DNA of 64,000 bases from Acidimicrobiales bacterium (GTDB lineage: Bacteria > Actinomycetota > Acidimicrobiia > Acidimicrobiales > VFJN01): assembly GCA_035316325.1 (NCBI GenBank), contig DATHJB010000103.1, forward strand, positions 1 through 64,000, read 5' to 3'. Below are positions 43,995-50,544 of this stretch, one piece after another (position 1 is the stretch's first letter; each line of letters starts with the position of its first letter). Below the pieces are notes generated by a model, which saw only the letters and a list, made by a program, of their open reading frames with translations, was not told the DNA's origin and did no database searches. The position numbers and the translations under genes are program-made.

Positions 43995-45016
43995 TCCTTG
44001 CTCCGGCGGCGCCGGGTGACGGCGGTGAGGGCCACGCCGGTGGTCCCGAGGATCCCGGCCAGCGCCCAGGAGACGTGGCGCGACAGGGCGACGGCGGCGT
44101 CGATGTCGGCGGCCCCCGGTGCGCGGCCGGCACCGATCGTGGGGCGGTCCTCGACGACCTCGCCGTAGCGGTTGGTGCCGCCGAGCCGGACGCCGAGCGC
44201 CGCCGCGAACGCGGCCTCGGCGACGCCGGCGTTGGGGGAGGGGTGGCCGGGGGCGTCGGCCCGCACGGTCGCCAGGACAAGACGGGCCTGCCCCGGGCGC
44301 ACCAGGGCGACCAGGCCGGCCGTCGCCCGGGCCGGGAGCCAGGCGAGGGCGTCGTCGAGGCGGGCGGCGGCGGTGCCGAAGCGCTCGTAGCGGTCGTCGT
44401 GGTAGCCGACCATCGAGTCGAGCGTGTCGCCGGCCCGGTGCAGGAAGGCGCCCGGAGCACCGGCGACCACGGTCCACAGCGCGGGGGCGACGACGGCGTC
44501 GGTGGTGTTCTCGGCCACCGACTCGACGGCAGCTCGGGCGATGTCGGCGGCGTCGAGGCCGTCGGGGTCGCGGCCCACCAGGTTCGGGAGCAGCTCGCGG
44601 GCGGCGTCGAGGTCGCCGTCCCCGAGCGCCCGGCCGACGTCGAGGGCGGCGGTGTGGAGCGCCCGGCCCGACGTCGCCAGGTAGCCGGCCGCGGCGGGGG
44701 AGCCGACGATCCGGCCGACGGTGGTTGCCACCAGGGCGTTCACGCCCGCGTAGACGGCGCCGCGGACCCGGTCGTCGGCGTAGAGCTTCTCCTCGGTGGC
44801 GTTGGCGAGGCTGCCGAACAGGGCGACCGGATGCAGCCCGTCGGGCACCGGAGGCTCGCCCAGCACCCGGTCGGCCACGATCCCCAGCGCCGCCCCGATC
44901 GCCCGCTTCCCGAGTCGTCTGTGGTCGCCGAGCCGGGCCCGAGTCGTTTCTGGTCGGTCTCCGATCACAGACGACTCGTCCTCGCCGGAGCGACCACGAT
45001 CGACTCGGGTCCTCAC
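43991..45016 (-). CDS. cbiB: Adenosylcobinamide-phosphate synthase
   Basis: This 341-aa membrane protein joins aminopropanol phosphate to adenosylcobyric acid. The family core starts at about residue 37 (IGAALGIVADRVLGEPP) and includes HPVALFGSLANATEEKLYAD, ESVAENTTDAVVAPALW, DTLDSMVGYHDDRYERFG, PNAGVAEAAFAAALGVRLGG and a C-terminal TM segment. The first 35 residues are not typical: they are encoded by two interleaved palindromes (44911-45009). I chose the GTG at 45016 because it overlaps the cobS stop (GTGA); no other good start precedes the core. Confidence 0.88.
   Translation of the reverse strand: MRTRVDRGRSGEDESSVIGDRPETTRARLGDHRRLGKRAIGAALGIVADRVLGEPPVPDGLHPVALFGSLANATEEKLYADDRVRGAVYAGVNALVATTVGRIVGSPAAAGYLATSGRALHTAALDVGRALGDGDLDAARELLPNLVGRDPDGLDAADIARAAVESVAENTTDAVVAPALWTVVAGAPGAFLHRAGDTLDSMVGYHDDRYERFGTAAARLDDALAWLPARATAGLVALVRPGQARLVLATVRADAPGHPSPNAGVAEAAFAAALGVRLGGTNRYGEVVEDRPTIGAGRAPGAADIDAAVALSRHVSWALAGILGTTGVALTAVTRRRRSKE
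44911..45009. repeat. Interleaved palindromes in the cbiB start region (family E)
   Basis: Two inverted repeats are interlocked. CGAGTCGTCTGTGGTCG (44911-44927) pairs with 44962-44978 (16 of 17), and CCCGAGTCGTTTCTGGTCG (44938-44956) pairs with 44991-45009 (16 of 19). All four arms share the CGAGTCG core, so this looks like a duplicated element. It is in frame and translated as CbiB residues about 3-35. Confidence 0.7.
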
Positions 45017-45717
45017 CACTTGGCCGCCGCCACGACCAGGGCGCACGTCTCGCCGACCACGCCCGCCGCGCCCAGCACGTCGCCGGTGAAGCCGCCGAGC
45101 CGACGACGGGCCAGGCCGACCACGGCACCGGCGCCGATCACCAGGGCGACCGCGGCCGCGGGCCCGGCCGGCCAGCCCCCGGCCACGGCGGCCAGTGTCA
45201 GCGCTGCGGCGCCCACGACCAGCGACGGCACCGCGGAGGTGCCCGTGAAGGCCGTCGCCAGGCCACCCCCGGAGCGGGCGTAGGGCACCAACGCCAGCGT
45301 CACGCCCATCGCCGCCCGCGCCCCGCCCCACAGGCCCGCCAGCAGCCAGGGGTCGGGCGCCAGGGCCGCCAGCGCCGCCACCCGCAGGGCCAGCACCAGC
45401 AGCACCACGACTACGGCGAACACGCCGGCGTGGGGATCCGACATCACCTCGAGACGACGCGCCCGGTCGAGCGGGGGCAGGAGCCCGTCGGCCGTGTCGG
45501 CCAGGCCGTCGAGGTGGAGCATCCCGGTCAGCGCCGCGTCGGCCACCACCGCCAGCGTCGCCGCCACCAGCGCCGGCCACAGCTCGCCCGCGCCCCACCA
45601 CACGGCGCCCACCACGAGCCCCACCACGGCGCCGACCGGCCCGAACCACACCACGGCCCGGCGGTCCGGCGGAGCCGCACCCCCGAACGCCGTCAGGAAA
45701 CCGAGCGCCGCCCGCAT
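45013..45717 (-). CDS. cobS: Adenosylcobinamide-GDP ribazoletransferase
   Basis: This 234-aa polytopic membrane enzyme performs the last condensation of cobalamin synthesis. The CobS signature LTGMLHLDGLADTADGLLPPLDRARRLEVMSDPHAGVFAV is clear in pieces (LHLDGLADTADG, MSDPHAGVFA), and five to six helices follow. It starts at ATG 45717 or the adjacent GTG 45720, which would overlap the cobU stop as GTGA like the other junctions here. It ends in a GTGA overlap with cbiB. Confidence 0.93.
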   Translation of the reverse strand: MRAALGFLTAFGGAAPPDRRAVVWFGPVGAVVGLVVGAVWWGAGELWPALVAATLAVVADAALTGMLHLDGLADTADGLLPPLDRARRLEVMSDPHAGVFAVVVVLLVLALRVAALAALAPDPWLLAGLWGGARAAMGVTLALVPYARSGGGLATAFTGTSAVPSLVVGAAALTLAAVAGGWPAGPAAAVALVIGAGAVVGLARRRLGGFTGDVLGAAGVVGETCALVVAAAKW

Positions 45718-46202
45718 CACGGCACCAGCGGCAGGGCCCGGCCGGCGACCACGAGGAAGGCCTGGTCGGCGACGTCGGCGACCGCCCGGTTGAGCTCCCC
45801 AAGGGCGTCGGCGAAGCGGCGGCCCGCCTCGGTGGGCGCATGGACGCCCAGGCCGACCTCCTCCGACACCAGGATCGTGGGGTCGGTGCGCTCCCGGAGC
45901 ACCGTGCACAGCGCCGGCACGTCGACGGTCAGGTCGCGGCAGGCCGCCACCCACGTGCCCAGCGAGTCGACGAGCGCCAACCCCTCGATGGCGGCGAGCC
46001 GGCGGACCAGGTCGGTGCCCACCTCGGCGGTCGCCCACTCCGGCGGGCGGCGGGCCTGGTGGCGGGCGATCCGGTCGGCCATGTCGGCGTCGGTGGCGAT
46101 CCCGGTGGCCACGTAGGTCACGCCACCGGGGTGGCGCGCCGCCATCCGCTCGGCGTACTCCGACTTGCCGGAACGGGTGCCTCCCAGGACGAGCGCGATC
46201 AC
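45717..46202 (-). CDS. cobU: Adenosylcobinamide kinase / guanylyltransferase
   Basis: This bifunctional P-loop enzyme of about 161 aa activates adenosylcobinamide to the GDP form. It has the Walker A GGTRSGKSEYAE near the N-terminus, YVATGIATDADMADRIARHQARRPPEW in pieces (GIATDADMADRI, HQARRP), LVDSLGTWVA and VSEEVGLGVHAPTEAGRRFAD in pieces (VSEEVGLGVH). I chose the GTG at 46202 because P-loop proteins of this family start just there; an in-frame ATG at 46220 touches the family-A palindrome. It is the first gene of the cob operon. Confidence 0.92.
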   Translation of the reverse strand: MIALVLGGTRSGKSEYAERMAARHPGGVTYVATGIATDADMADRIARHQARRPPEWATAEVGTDLVRRLAAIEGLALVDSLGTWVAACRDLTVDVPALCTVLRERTDPTILVSEEVGLGVHAPTEAGRRFADALGELNRAVADVADQAFLVVAGRALPLVP

Positions 46203-46219
46203 AGCCCGCAAGCATGCCA

Positions 46220-46265
46220 TTCTGTCTTCGCTGAGCCGGCTATCTCGGGCTCAGCGAAGACAGAA
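46220..46265. terminator. Family-A palindrome upstream of cobU
   Basis: Perfect 18-bp arms (46220-46237, TTCTGTCTTCGCTGAGCC, and 46248-46265) enclose a 10-nt loop GGCTATCTCG. Arm core and loop match the palindrome at 18402-18453. Here it sits between two genes on the same strand (msrB end and cobU start), so it could terminate the msrB message or shape the cobU leader. Confidence 0.7.
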
Positions 46266-46269
46266 GCGC

Positions 46270-46686
46270 TCAGTCCGGGGGGTCCAGGCGCAGGGCGCAG
46301 GAGTTCATGCAGAAGCGCTGGCCGGTCGGCTGGGGGCCGTCCTCGAAGACGTGGCCCAGGTGGGCGCCGCAGCGGGCGCAGCTCACCTCGGTGCGGACCA
46401 TGCCGTGGGCGCTGTCGACGTGGAGCGTCACCTTGTCGCTCTCCGCCGGCTCCCAGAACGACGGCCAGCCGGAGCCGGAGTCGAACTTCGTGTCCGACGT
46501 GAACAGCACCTCGTCGCAGCAGATGCAGCGGTAGGTGCCCTCGTCCTTGGTGTCCCAGTAGGCACCGGTGAAGGCCCGCTCGGTGCCGGCCTGCCGGGTG
46601 ACCTGGAACTGCTCGGGGGTCAGGCGCTCCCGCCAGCCTGCGTCGTCGGCGGGGAGCTCGTTGCCGTGGGCGTCAACCTGAGTCAT
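46270..46686 (-). CDS. msrB: Peptide-methionine (R)-S-oxide reductase
   Basis: This 138-aa MsrB reduces methionine-R-sulfoxide in proteins. The two CxxC zinc pairs are present ([11 protein letters not shown] and [14 protein letters not shown]), as is the catalytic Cys in [22 protein letters not shown] is the family signature. Length is normal for stand-alone MsrB. The ATG at 46686 is 26 bp from the end of the J-domain gene on the same strand. Confidence 0.97.
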   Translation of the reverse strand: MTQVDAHGNELPADDAGWRERLTPEQFQVTRQAGTERAFTGAYWDTKDEGTYRCICCDEVLFTSDTKFDSGSGWPSFWEPAESDKVTLHVDSAHGMVRTEVSCARCGAHLGHVFEDGPQPTGQRFCMNSCALRLDPPD

Positions 46687-46712
46687 GGGTACAGGATGCC
46701 GCGAGGATGGCG

Positions 46713-47291
46713 TCACGGAGACCAGGTCGGCGGACCGCTGATCCACGGCGTGTGGAGGGCCTCGACCAGCTGGCGCACCACCGGCTCGGGCGACGGCTTG
46801 TACACCCGCTCGATCGACTCCAGCGTGCACAGCGCCTCGGTGCCGTCGGCGTGCGGCTGCAGCGACACCACCAGCGAGCACGCCTCGCCCTCGTGCTGCA
46901 CGACCACCTCGAAGATGGCGCAGCTCCGGTCGACGTAGCTCACGTGGCCGACGACGTGGCCGGCTTCCAGCAGCCGGGTGAACGCCTCCTCGGGCGGGGC
47001 CCCGATCAGCAGCCGCTGGCCCTCCTCGATCTCGGCGGTCATCCGCCGGGCGGCGGTGGCGGTCGGCCGGGGTGGGGGCGGCGGCGGTTCGGGCAGGCGG
47101 GCGCCGGAGCCGTGCAGCGCCCGGTTGAGCACGGCGTAGGCCTCGTTCACCTCCGCGGCCCGGTCCGTGGCGCGCGGCCCGGCCCGGTCGGGGTGCAGCT
47201 CGCGTATCAGCTTGCGGTAGGCCAGGCGCACCGCGGACCACTCGTCGGTGGCTAGGACGCCGAGCACTGCACGCGCTTCGTCCACCTCCAC
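46713..47291 (-). CDS. J-domain (DnaJ-like) protein
   Basis: This 192-aa protein has an N-terminal J domain (about residues 4-62) with the Hsp70-stimulating HPD in [12 protein letters not shown] Pro-rich linker (68-78) leads to a conserved-looking C-terminal domain of unknown function (about 85-192: [40 protein letters not shown]). It may serve an Hsp70, perhaps the membrane-anchored one at 6226, but there is no direct evidence. It starts with GTG at 47291. A putative 27-codon peptide ORF lies just upstream. Confidence 0.85.
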   Translation of the reverse strand: MEVDEARAVLGVLATDEWSAVRLAYRKLIRELHPDRAGPRATDRAAEVNEAYAVLNRALHGSGARLPEPPPPPPRPTATAARRMTAEIEEGQRLLIGAPPEEAFTRLLEAGHVVGHVSYVDRSCAIFEVVVQHEGEACSLVVSLQPHADGTEALCTLESIERVYKPSPEPVVRQLVEALHTPWISGPPTWSP

Positions 47292-47329
47292 GGCCGGAAT
47301 CCTCTCACCATCCGGCCGCGTTCGCGCAG

Positions 47330-47413
47330 TCAGTAACCGACGTTTCCGAGAGTGACGGTTGAAGCGGCGCCAGCCGCCTTCGCCATCTGGGGCGGCGGCG
47401 GGGTGGTCGGCAC
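47330..47413 (-). CDS. Putative 27-aa peptide ORF in a dispersed repeat (copy 1)
   Basis: This short ORF starts with GTG and begins PTTPPPPQMAKAAGAAS, ending TLGNVGY. It lies 11 bp after the M18 aminopeptidase stop and 38 bp before the J-domain gene, on the same strand. A related sequence (50489-50540, opposite strand) starts with ATG and encodes PTTPPPPQAVKAAGAAS; over 52 bp, 45 bases match by hand and several differences are synonymous. That supports a coding origin, but an RNA hairpin (GCCGCC/GGCGGC) is equally visible. No clear ribosome-binding site. Confidence 0.4.
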   Translation of the reverse strand: MPTTPPPPQMAKAAGAASTVTLGNVGY

Positions 47414-47424
47414 GGGTGAGCGGC

Positions 47425-48726
47425 TCAGGCGGGGGCGAGGAAGGCGCCCAGGAGGCCGCGGTACCAGCCGGGGTCGTGGCTGCCGGCGTGCTCCCGGGCG
47501 GCGTGCATGGCGAGCTGCGCCATGCCCACGTCGACGGTGGTGATGCCCAGGCGCGACGCCGTCACCGGCCCGATCGTAGAGCCGCACGGGATGTCGTTGC
47601 GGACCGCGAAGCGCTGCAGCGGCACCGCCGCCTCCTCGGCCGCCAGCTCGACCATGGCGCTGCCGGGGGCGTCGGTGGCGTAGCGGACGTTGGCGTTCAC
47701 CTTCAGCACCGGCCCGCCGTTGAGCGCGATGCGGTGCTGCGGGTCGTGCTTGTCGACGTGGTTGGGGTGCGTGGCGTGCGCCATGTCGGCCGACAGGCAC
47801 GCCGAGCGGGCCATCGCCCGGTGCAGCGACTCCCGGTCGCCGCCGCGGGCCAGCACCGTGCGCTCCAGCGTCACCGGCAGGACCGACGAGGCGGCGCCCC
47901 GGTCGGACACCGAGCCGATCTCCTCGTGGTCGAACAGGCAGACGACGGGCACGGGGCCGCCGGTCAGCCGGGGCGCCACGTCGACCAGCGCCTCGACCGC
48001 GGCCCAGCACGACGCCAGGTTGTCGATCCGCGACGACCCGATCAGCTCGTGGTCGCGCCCGACGAGCGACGCGGGCGTGAGGTCGTGGAGCATGAGGTCC
48101 CAGCCGAGGACGTCGTGGGGCGTCACGCCCAGCTCGTTGGCGACGAAGCCCTGGAAGCCGTTCTGGTCGCCGGCGCCCAGGCCCCAGATGGGGGTCAGGT
48201 CCTCCTGCGGGTCCACGTGGAGGCCCTTGGCGTTGACCTCCCGGTTGAGGTGGATGGCCAGCTGGGGGATCGTGCAGATGGGCCGGTCGACCCGCAGCAG
48301 CTTGACGTAGACGCCGCTGCTCTCCCGGCGCATCGCCACCCGGCCGGAGAGGCCCAGGTCGCGGTCGAACCAGCTGGCCTGGAGGGCGCCGCCGTACACC
48401 TCGACGCCGAGCTGGAGGGCGCCGGCGCGGGCGATGTCGGGGCGGGGCTTGATGCGCAGGTTGGGGCTGTCGGTGTGGGCGCCGACGATGCGGAACCCGT
48501 CGTGGGCGTCGTGCGCCTCGGTGACCGCCCAGGCCACCAGCGTCCCGCCCCGCACCACGAACCAGCGGCCGGCACCGCTGGGCCAGGGCGCGTCCTCGGC
48601 CAACCGGGTGAAGCCGACCTCGCTGAGCATGGCGGCGGCGGTGGTGCAGGCGTGGAAGGGAGACGGCGAGGCGTCGCAGAACGCCAGCAGACGACGGGCG
48701 GCGTCGAGGTCAACGGTGGCGGTCAC
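47425..48726 (-). CDS. apeB: M18-family aspartyl aminopeptidase
   Basis: This 433-aa zinc aminopeptidase of family M18 removes N-terminal acidic residues. Motifs: ASPSPFHACTTAA, GAHTDSPNLRIKP (zinc His and Asp), QNGFQGFVANEL, RIDNLASC, CLFDHEEIGSVSDRGAAS (catalytic Glu pair), DMAHATHPNHVDKHDP and a final NDIPCGSTIGPVTASRLGI region. I chose the GTG at 48726 because family similarity begins directly after; a GTG at 48750 would add eight residues. Length is normal. Confidence 0.93.
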   Translation of the reverse strand: MTATVDLDAARRLLAFCDASPSPFHACTTAAAMLSEVGFTRLAEDAPWPSGAGRWFVVRGGTLVAWAVTEAHDAHDGFRIVGAHTDSPNLRIKPRPDIARAGALQLGVEVYGGALQASWFDRDLGLSGRVAMRRESSGVYVKLLRVDRPICTIPQLAIHLNREVNAKGLHVDPQEDLTPIWGLGAGDQNGFQGFVANELGVTPHDVLGWDLMLHDLTPASLVGRDHELIGSSRIDNLASCWAAVEALVDVAPRLTGGPVPVVCLFDHEEIGSVSDRGAASSVLPVTLERTVLARGGDRESLHRAMARSACLSADMAHATHPNHVDKHDPQHRIALNGGPVLKVNANVRYATDAPGSAMVELAAEEAAVPLQRFAVRNDIPCGSTIGPVTASRLGITTVDVGMAQLAMHAAREHAGSHDPGWYRGLLGAFLAPA

Positions 48727-48895
48727 GGTCGCCCGATAGTAGTGACGCACTGAGGCTGCCCGGACCTAGGTCGCCGGCACCGCCAGCCCGAGCGGCCCGG
48801 TGCCGGAGGCGCCAAGAGCGGGAGAAGTTCGTTCAGGTTGCTGTACGCCCGTTGCCGGTGCGGGGTTGCGAGGGCCGACCGGGAAGAATCACCCG

Positions 48896-49765
48896 GTGCT
48901 CCCGGCTCTCGACTTGGTCATCGTCCACCACTCCCAGCCGGCGCACGCGGTGGAGACGGTCGCCCGCTTCCTCGACCAGAGCGTCCCCGTGCGGATCGTG
49001 GTGGTGGACAACGGCTCGTCGGGCGACGACGTGGAGCTGGTCCGCAAAGGCATCCCGCCCCAGGTGGTGCTCCTGGAGCAGGGCGCCAACCTCGGCTTCG
49101 GCCCGGCCGCCAACGTCGGCTTCCGCTGGTTCCTCGACCACGGGCCCGCGCCCTGGCTGGGCGTGGCGCCCCACGACGCCCGGCCCGCCCCCGACTGCGT
49201 GGAGGTGTTGCTGGCGGAGATGGCGCGGCGACCCCGGTCGGGGCTGGCGTCGGCCGACGTGGGCGACGGCGTCACCCCGGTCGTCGACCGCTACTTCGGT
49301 GCCATCCCCGAGCGGGCCCGGGTGCGCCACGGCTGGGAGCCGGCCGGCTACCCGCACGGCACGCTGATGGTGGCCCGGCGGGAGTGCCTGGAGGACGTGG
49401 GGCTGTTCGACGAGCGCTACTTCGCCTACTGCGAGGAGGCCGACCTGGCGTTGCGGGCCCGGGCCCGGGGCTGGCAGGTCGGGGTGGTGCGGGGAGCGGA
49501 GGTCCGCAACGCCACCGTCGGCTCCCATGTCGCCGTGGTCGACTACCTGCAGCTGCGCAACACCCTGCTGCTCGCCCGCGACCACTTCGGCCGCTACGCC
49601 GCAACCGTACGCACCGTGGTGGCCCTCCTCGACCTGGTCACCGGCCTCGTGAAGCCCGACCGCCGGGGGCCCTACTGGGACGTCCGGGCCCGACTCCTCG
49701 CCCTGCGCGACTTCGTCCTGCGCCGCTTCGGACCGCCCCCGGCGTCGGTGACAAGCCGCCAGTGA
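48896..49765 (+). CDS. GT2-family glycosyltransferase (rhamnosyltransferase-like)
   Basis: This 289-aa GT-A enzyme has the nucleotide-binding start LDLVIVHHSQPAHAV, VVVDNGSSGDDVEL, and NLGFGPAANVGFRWFLDHGP. The usual DxD is altered (APHDARPAPD). The acceptor end has GTLMVARRECLEDVGLFDERYF and CEEADLALRARARGWQVGVV, typical of WbbL-like enzymes. It may act in cell-wall linker or polysaccharide synthesis. It starts with GTG at 48896. The 169 bp up to the divergent M18 gene hold both promoters and show no other feature. Confidence 0.85.
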   Translation: MLPALDLVIVHHSQPAHAVETVARFLDQSVPVRIVVVDNGSSGDDVELVRKGIPPQVVLLEQGANLGFGPAANVGFRWFLDHGPAPWLGVAPHDARPAPDCVEVLLAEMARRPRSGLASADVGDGVTPVVDRYFGAIPERARVRHGWEPAGYPHGTLMVARRECLEDVGLFDERYFAYCEEADLALRARARGWQVGVVRGAEVRNATVGSHVAVVDYLQLRNTLLLARDHFGRYAATVRTVVALLDLVTGLVKPDRRGPYWDVRARLLALRDFVLRRFGPPPASVTSRQ

Positions 49766-49766
49766 C

Positions 49767-49817
49767 CGAAATTGCGTGGGAGGTGGTCGCTCTGGGGCCG
49801 CCTCCCACGCAATTTCG
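49767..49817. terminator. Family-B palindrome (bidirectional terminator-like)
   Basis: Perfect 17-bp arms (49767-49783, CGAAATTGCGTGGGAGG, and 49801-49817) flank a 17-nt loop beginning TGGTCG. It fills the gap between the converging GT2 and nucleotidase genes. Arm length, loop length, first 13 arm bases and loop start equal those of 14014-14064, while the four inner arm bases differ on both sides in a compensating way. Confidence 0.78.
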
Positions 49818-49820
49818 GGG

Positions 49821-50468
49821 TTAGCTCTTGAGGCGGCGGTGGAGGCGGTCGGGGGTGTCCTCGAGGCCCGGGAGGGACGACTGCAGGGCGATCCCCGCCG
49901 CGGCCATCCGGTCGCCCACCAGCTGCTCGACGTCGGCCCACGTCGTCGCCCGGGGACCGTCGATGCCACGGTTGTAGGGGCGGTCGAAGACGATCACGTA
50001 GGCGCCGGTGTCCCGCAGCGCCTCGACGTTGTGGGGGGCGTCGTCGATGTAGCAGTCGGCCTCCACCTGGGGCTTGGCGCCGAGGAAGCAGAGGTCGCGG
50101 TAGGGGATGCCGACAGCGTCGAGCCAGGCCACGGTGTCGCCCACGGCCACGGCGTGGCCCCAGTTGTTGTAGAGGCGGTGGGTGATGATGCGGATCCACA
50201 CGCCGGCGTCGGACAGCCGCCACAGCGCGTCGGCCGCCCCGTCCACGACCGGCATCGACCGGAAGATGCGGTGCTCCAGGACCGCCGACTGGTGCAGGCG
50301 GACGAAGTCGTCGGCCGCCAGGCCCCACTCCCGGAAGTTCCAGGAGCGGTCGAGCGGCAGCTCCTCGGGGTCGACGCCCCGATCGGCGGCGACGACGGCC
50401 CGGAACGCCACCGTGTAGTCGCCGCACACCTCGTCCAGGTCGACGCCGAGGACGAACCCGTCGCTCAT
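49821..50468 (-). CDS. 5'-deoxynucleotidase-like HAD hydrolase (NT5C type)
   Basis: This 215-aa HAD phosphatase resembles 5'(3')-deoxyribonucleotidases. The nucleophile motif is LGVDLDEVCGDY (Asp pair near residues 9 and 11), motif II is IITHRLYN and motif III/IV is CYIDDAPHNVEAL. It probably dephosphorylates nucleoside monophosphates; the natural substrate is not certain. The ATG is at 50468. The frame stays open upstream through the PTTPPPPQ-type repeat, but similarity begins at MSDGFVLGVDLDE. Confidence 0.85.
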   Translation of the reverse strand: MSDGFVLGVDLDEVCGDYTVAFRAVVAADRGVDPEELPLDRSWNFREWGLAADDFVRLHQSAVLEHRIFRSMPVVDGAADALWRLSDAGVWIRIITHRLYNNWGHAVAVGDTVAWLDAVGIPYRDLCFLGAKPQVEADCYIDDAPHNVEALRDTGAYVIVFDRPYNRGIDGPRATTWADVEQLVGDRMAAAGIALQSSLPGLEDTPDRLHRRLKS

Positions 50469-50488
50469 AGGTGCGCAGTCAATCCCCA

Positions 50489-50540
50489 TGCCAACCACCC
50501 CGCCGCCGCCCCAAGCGGTGAAGGCGGCCGGGGCCGCTTC
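50489..50540 (+). repeat. Dispersed 52-bp repeat, copy 2 (PTTPPPPQ peptide)
   Basis: This is the partner of the element at 47361-47412 in the opposite orientation, 45 of 52 bases identical by hand. On the plus strand it begins with an ATG and reads PTTPPPPQAVKAAGAAS, but no nearby stop closes the frame, so this copy is probably not an intact peptide gene. It lies between the nucleotidase start and the aftD-like stop. It can form a GCCGCC/GGCGGC hairpin. Confidence 0.6.
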
Positions 50541-50544
50541 GCTG

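Noticed and set aside
46201-46270. Cobalamin riboswitch upstream of the cob operon
   Set aside because: Only about 67 bp separate msrB and cobU and they are taken up by the family-A palindrome; no B12-box-like sequence was seen, and a cobalamin riboswitch needs about 200 nt.
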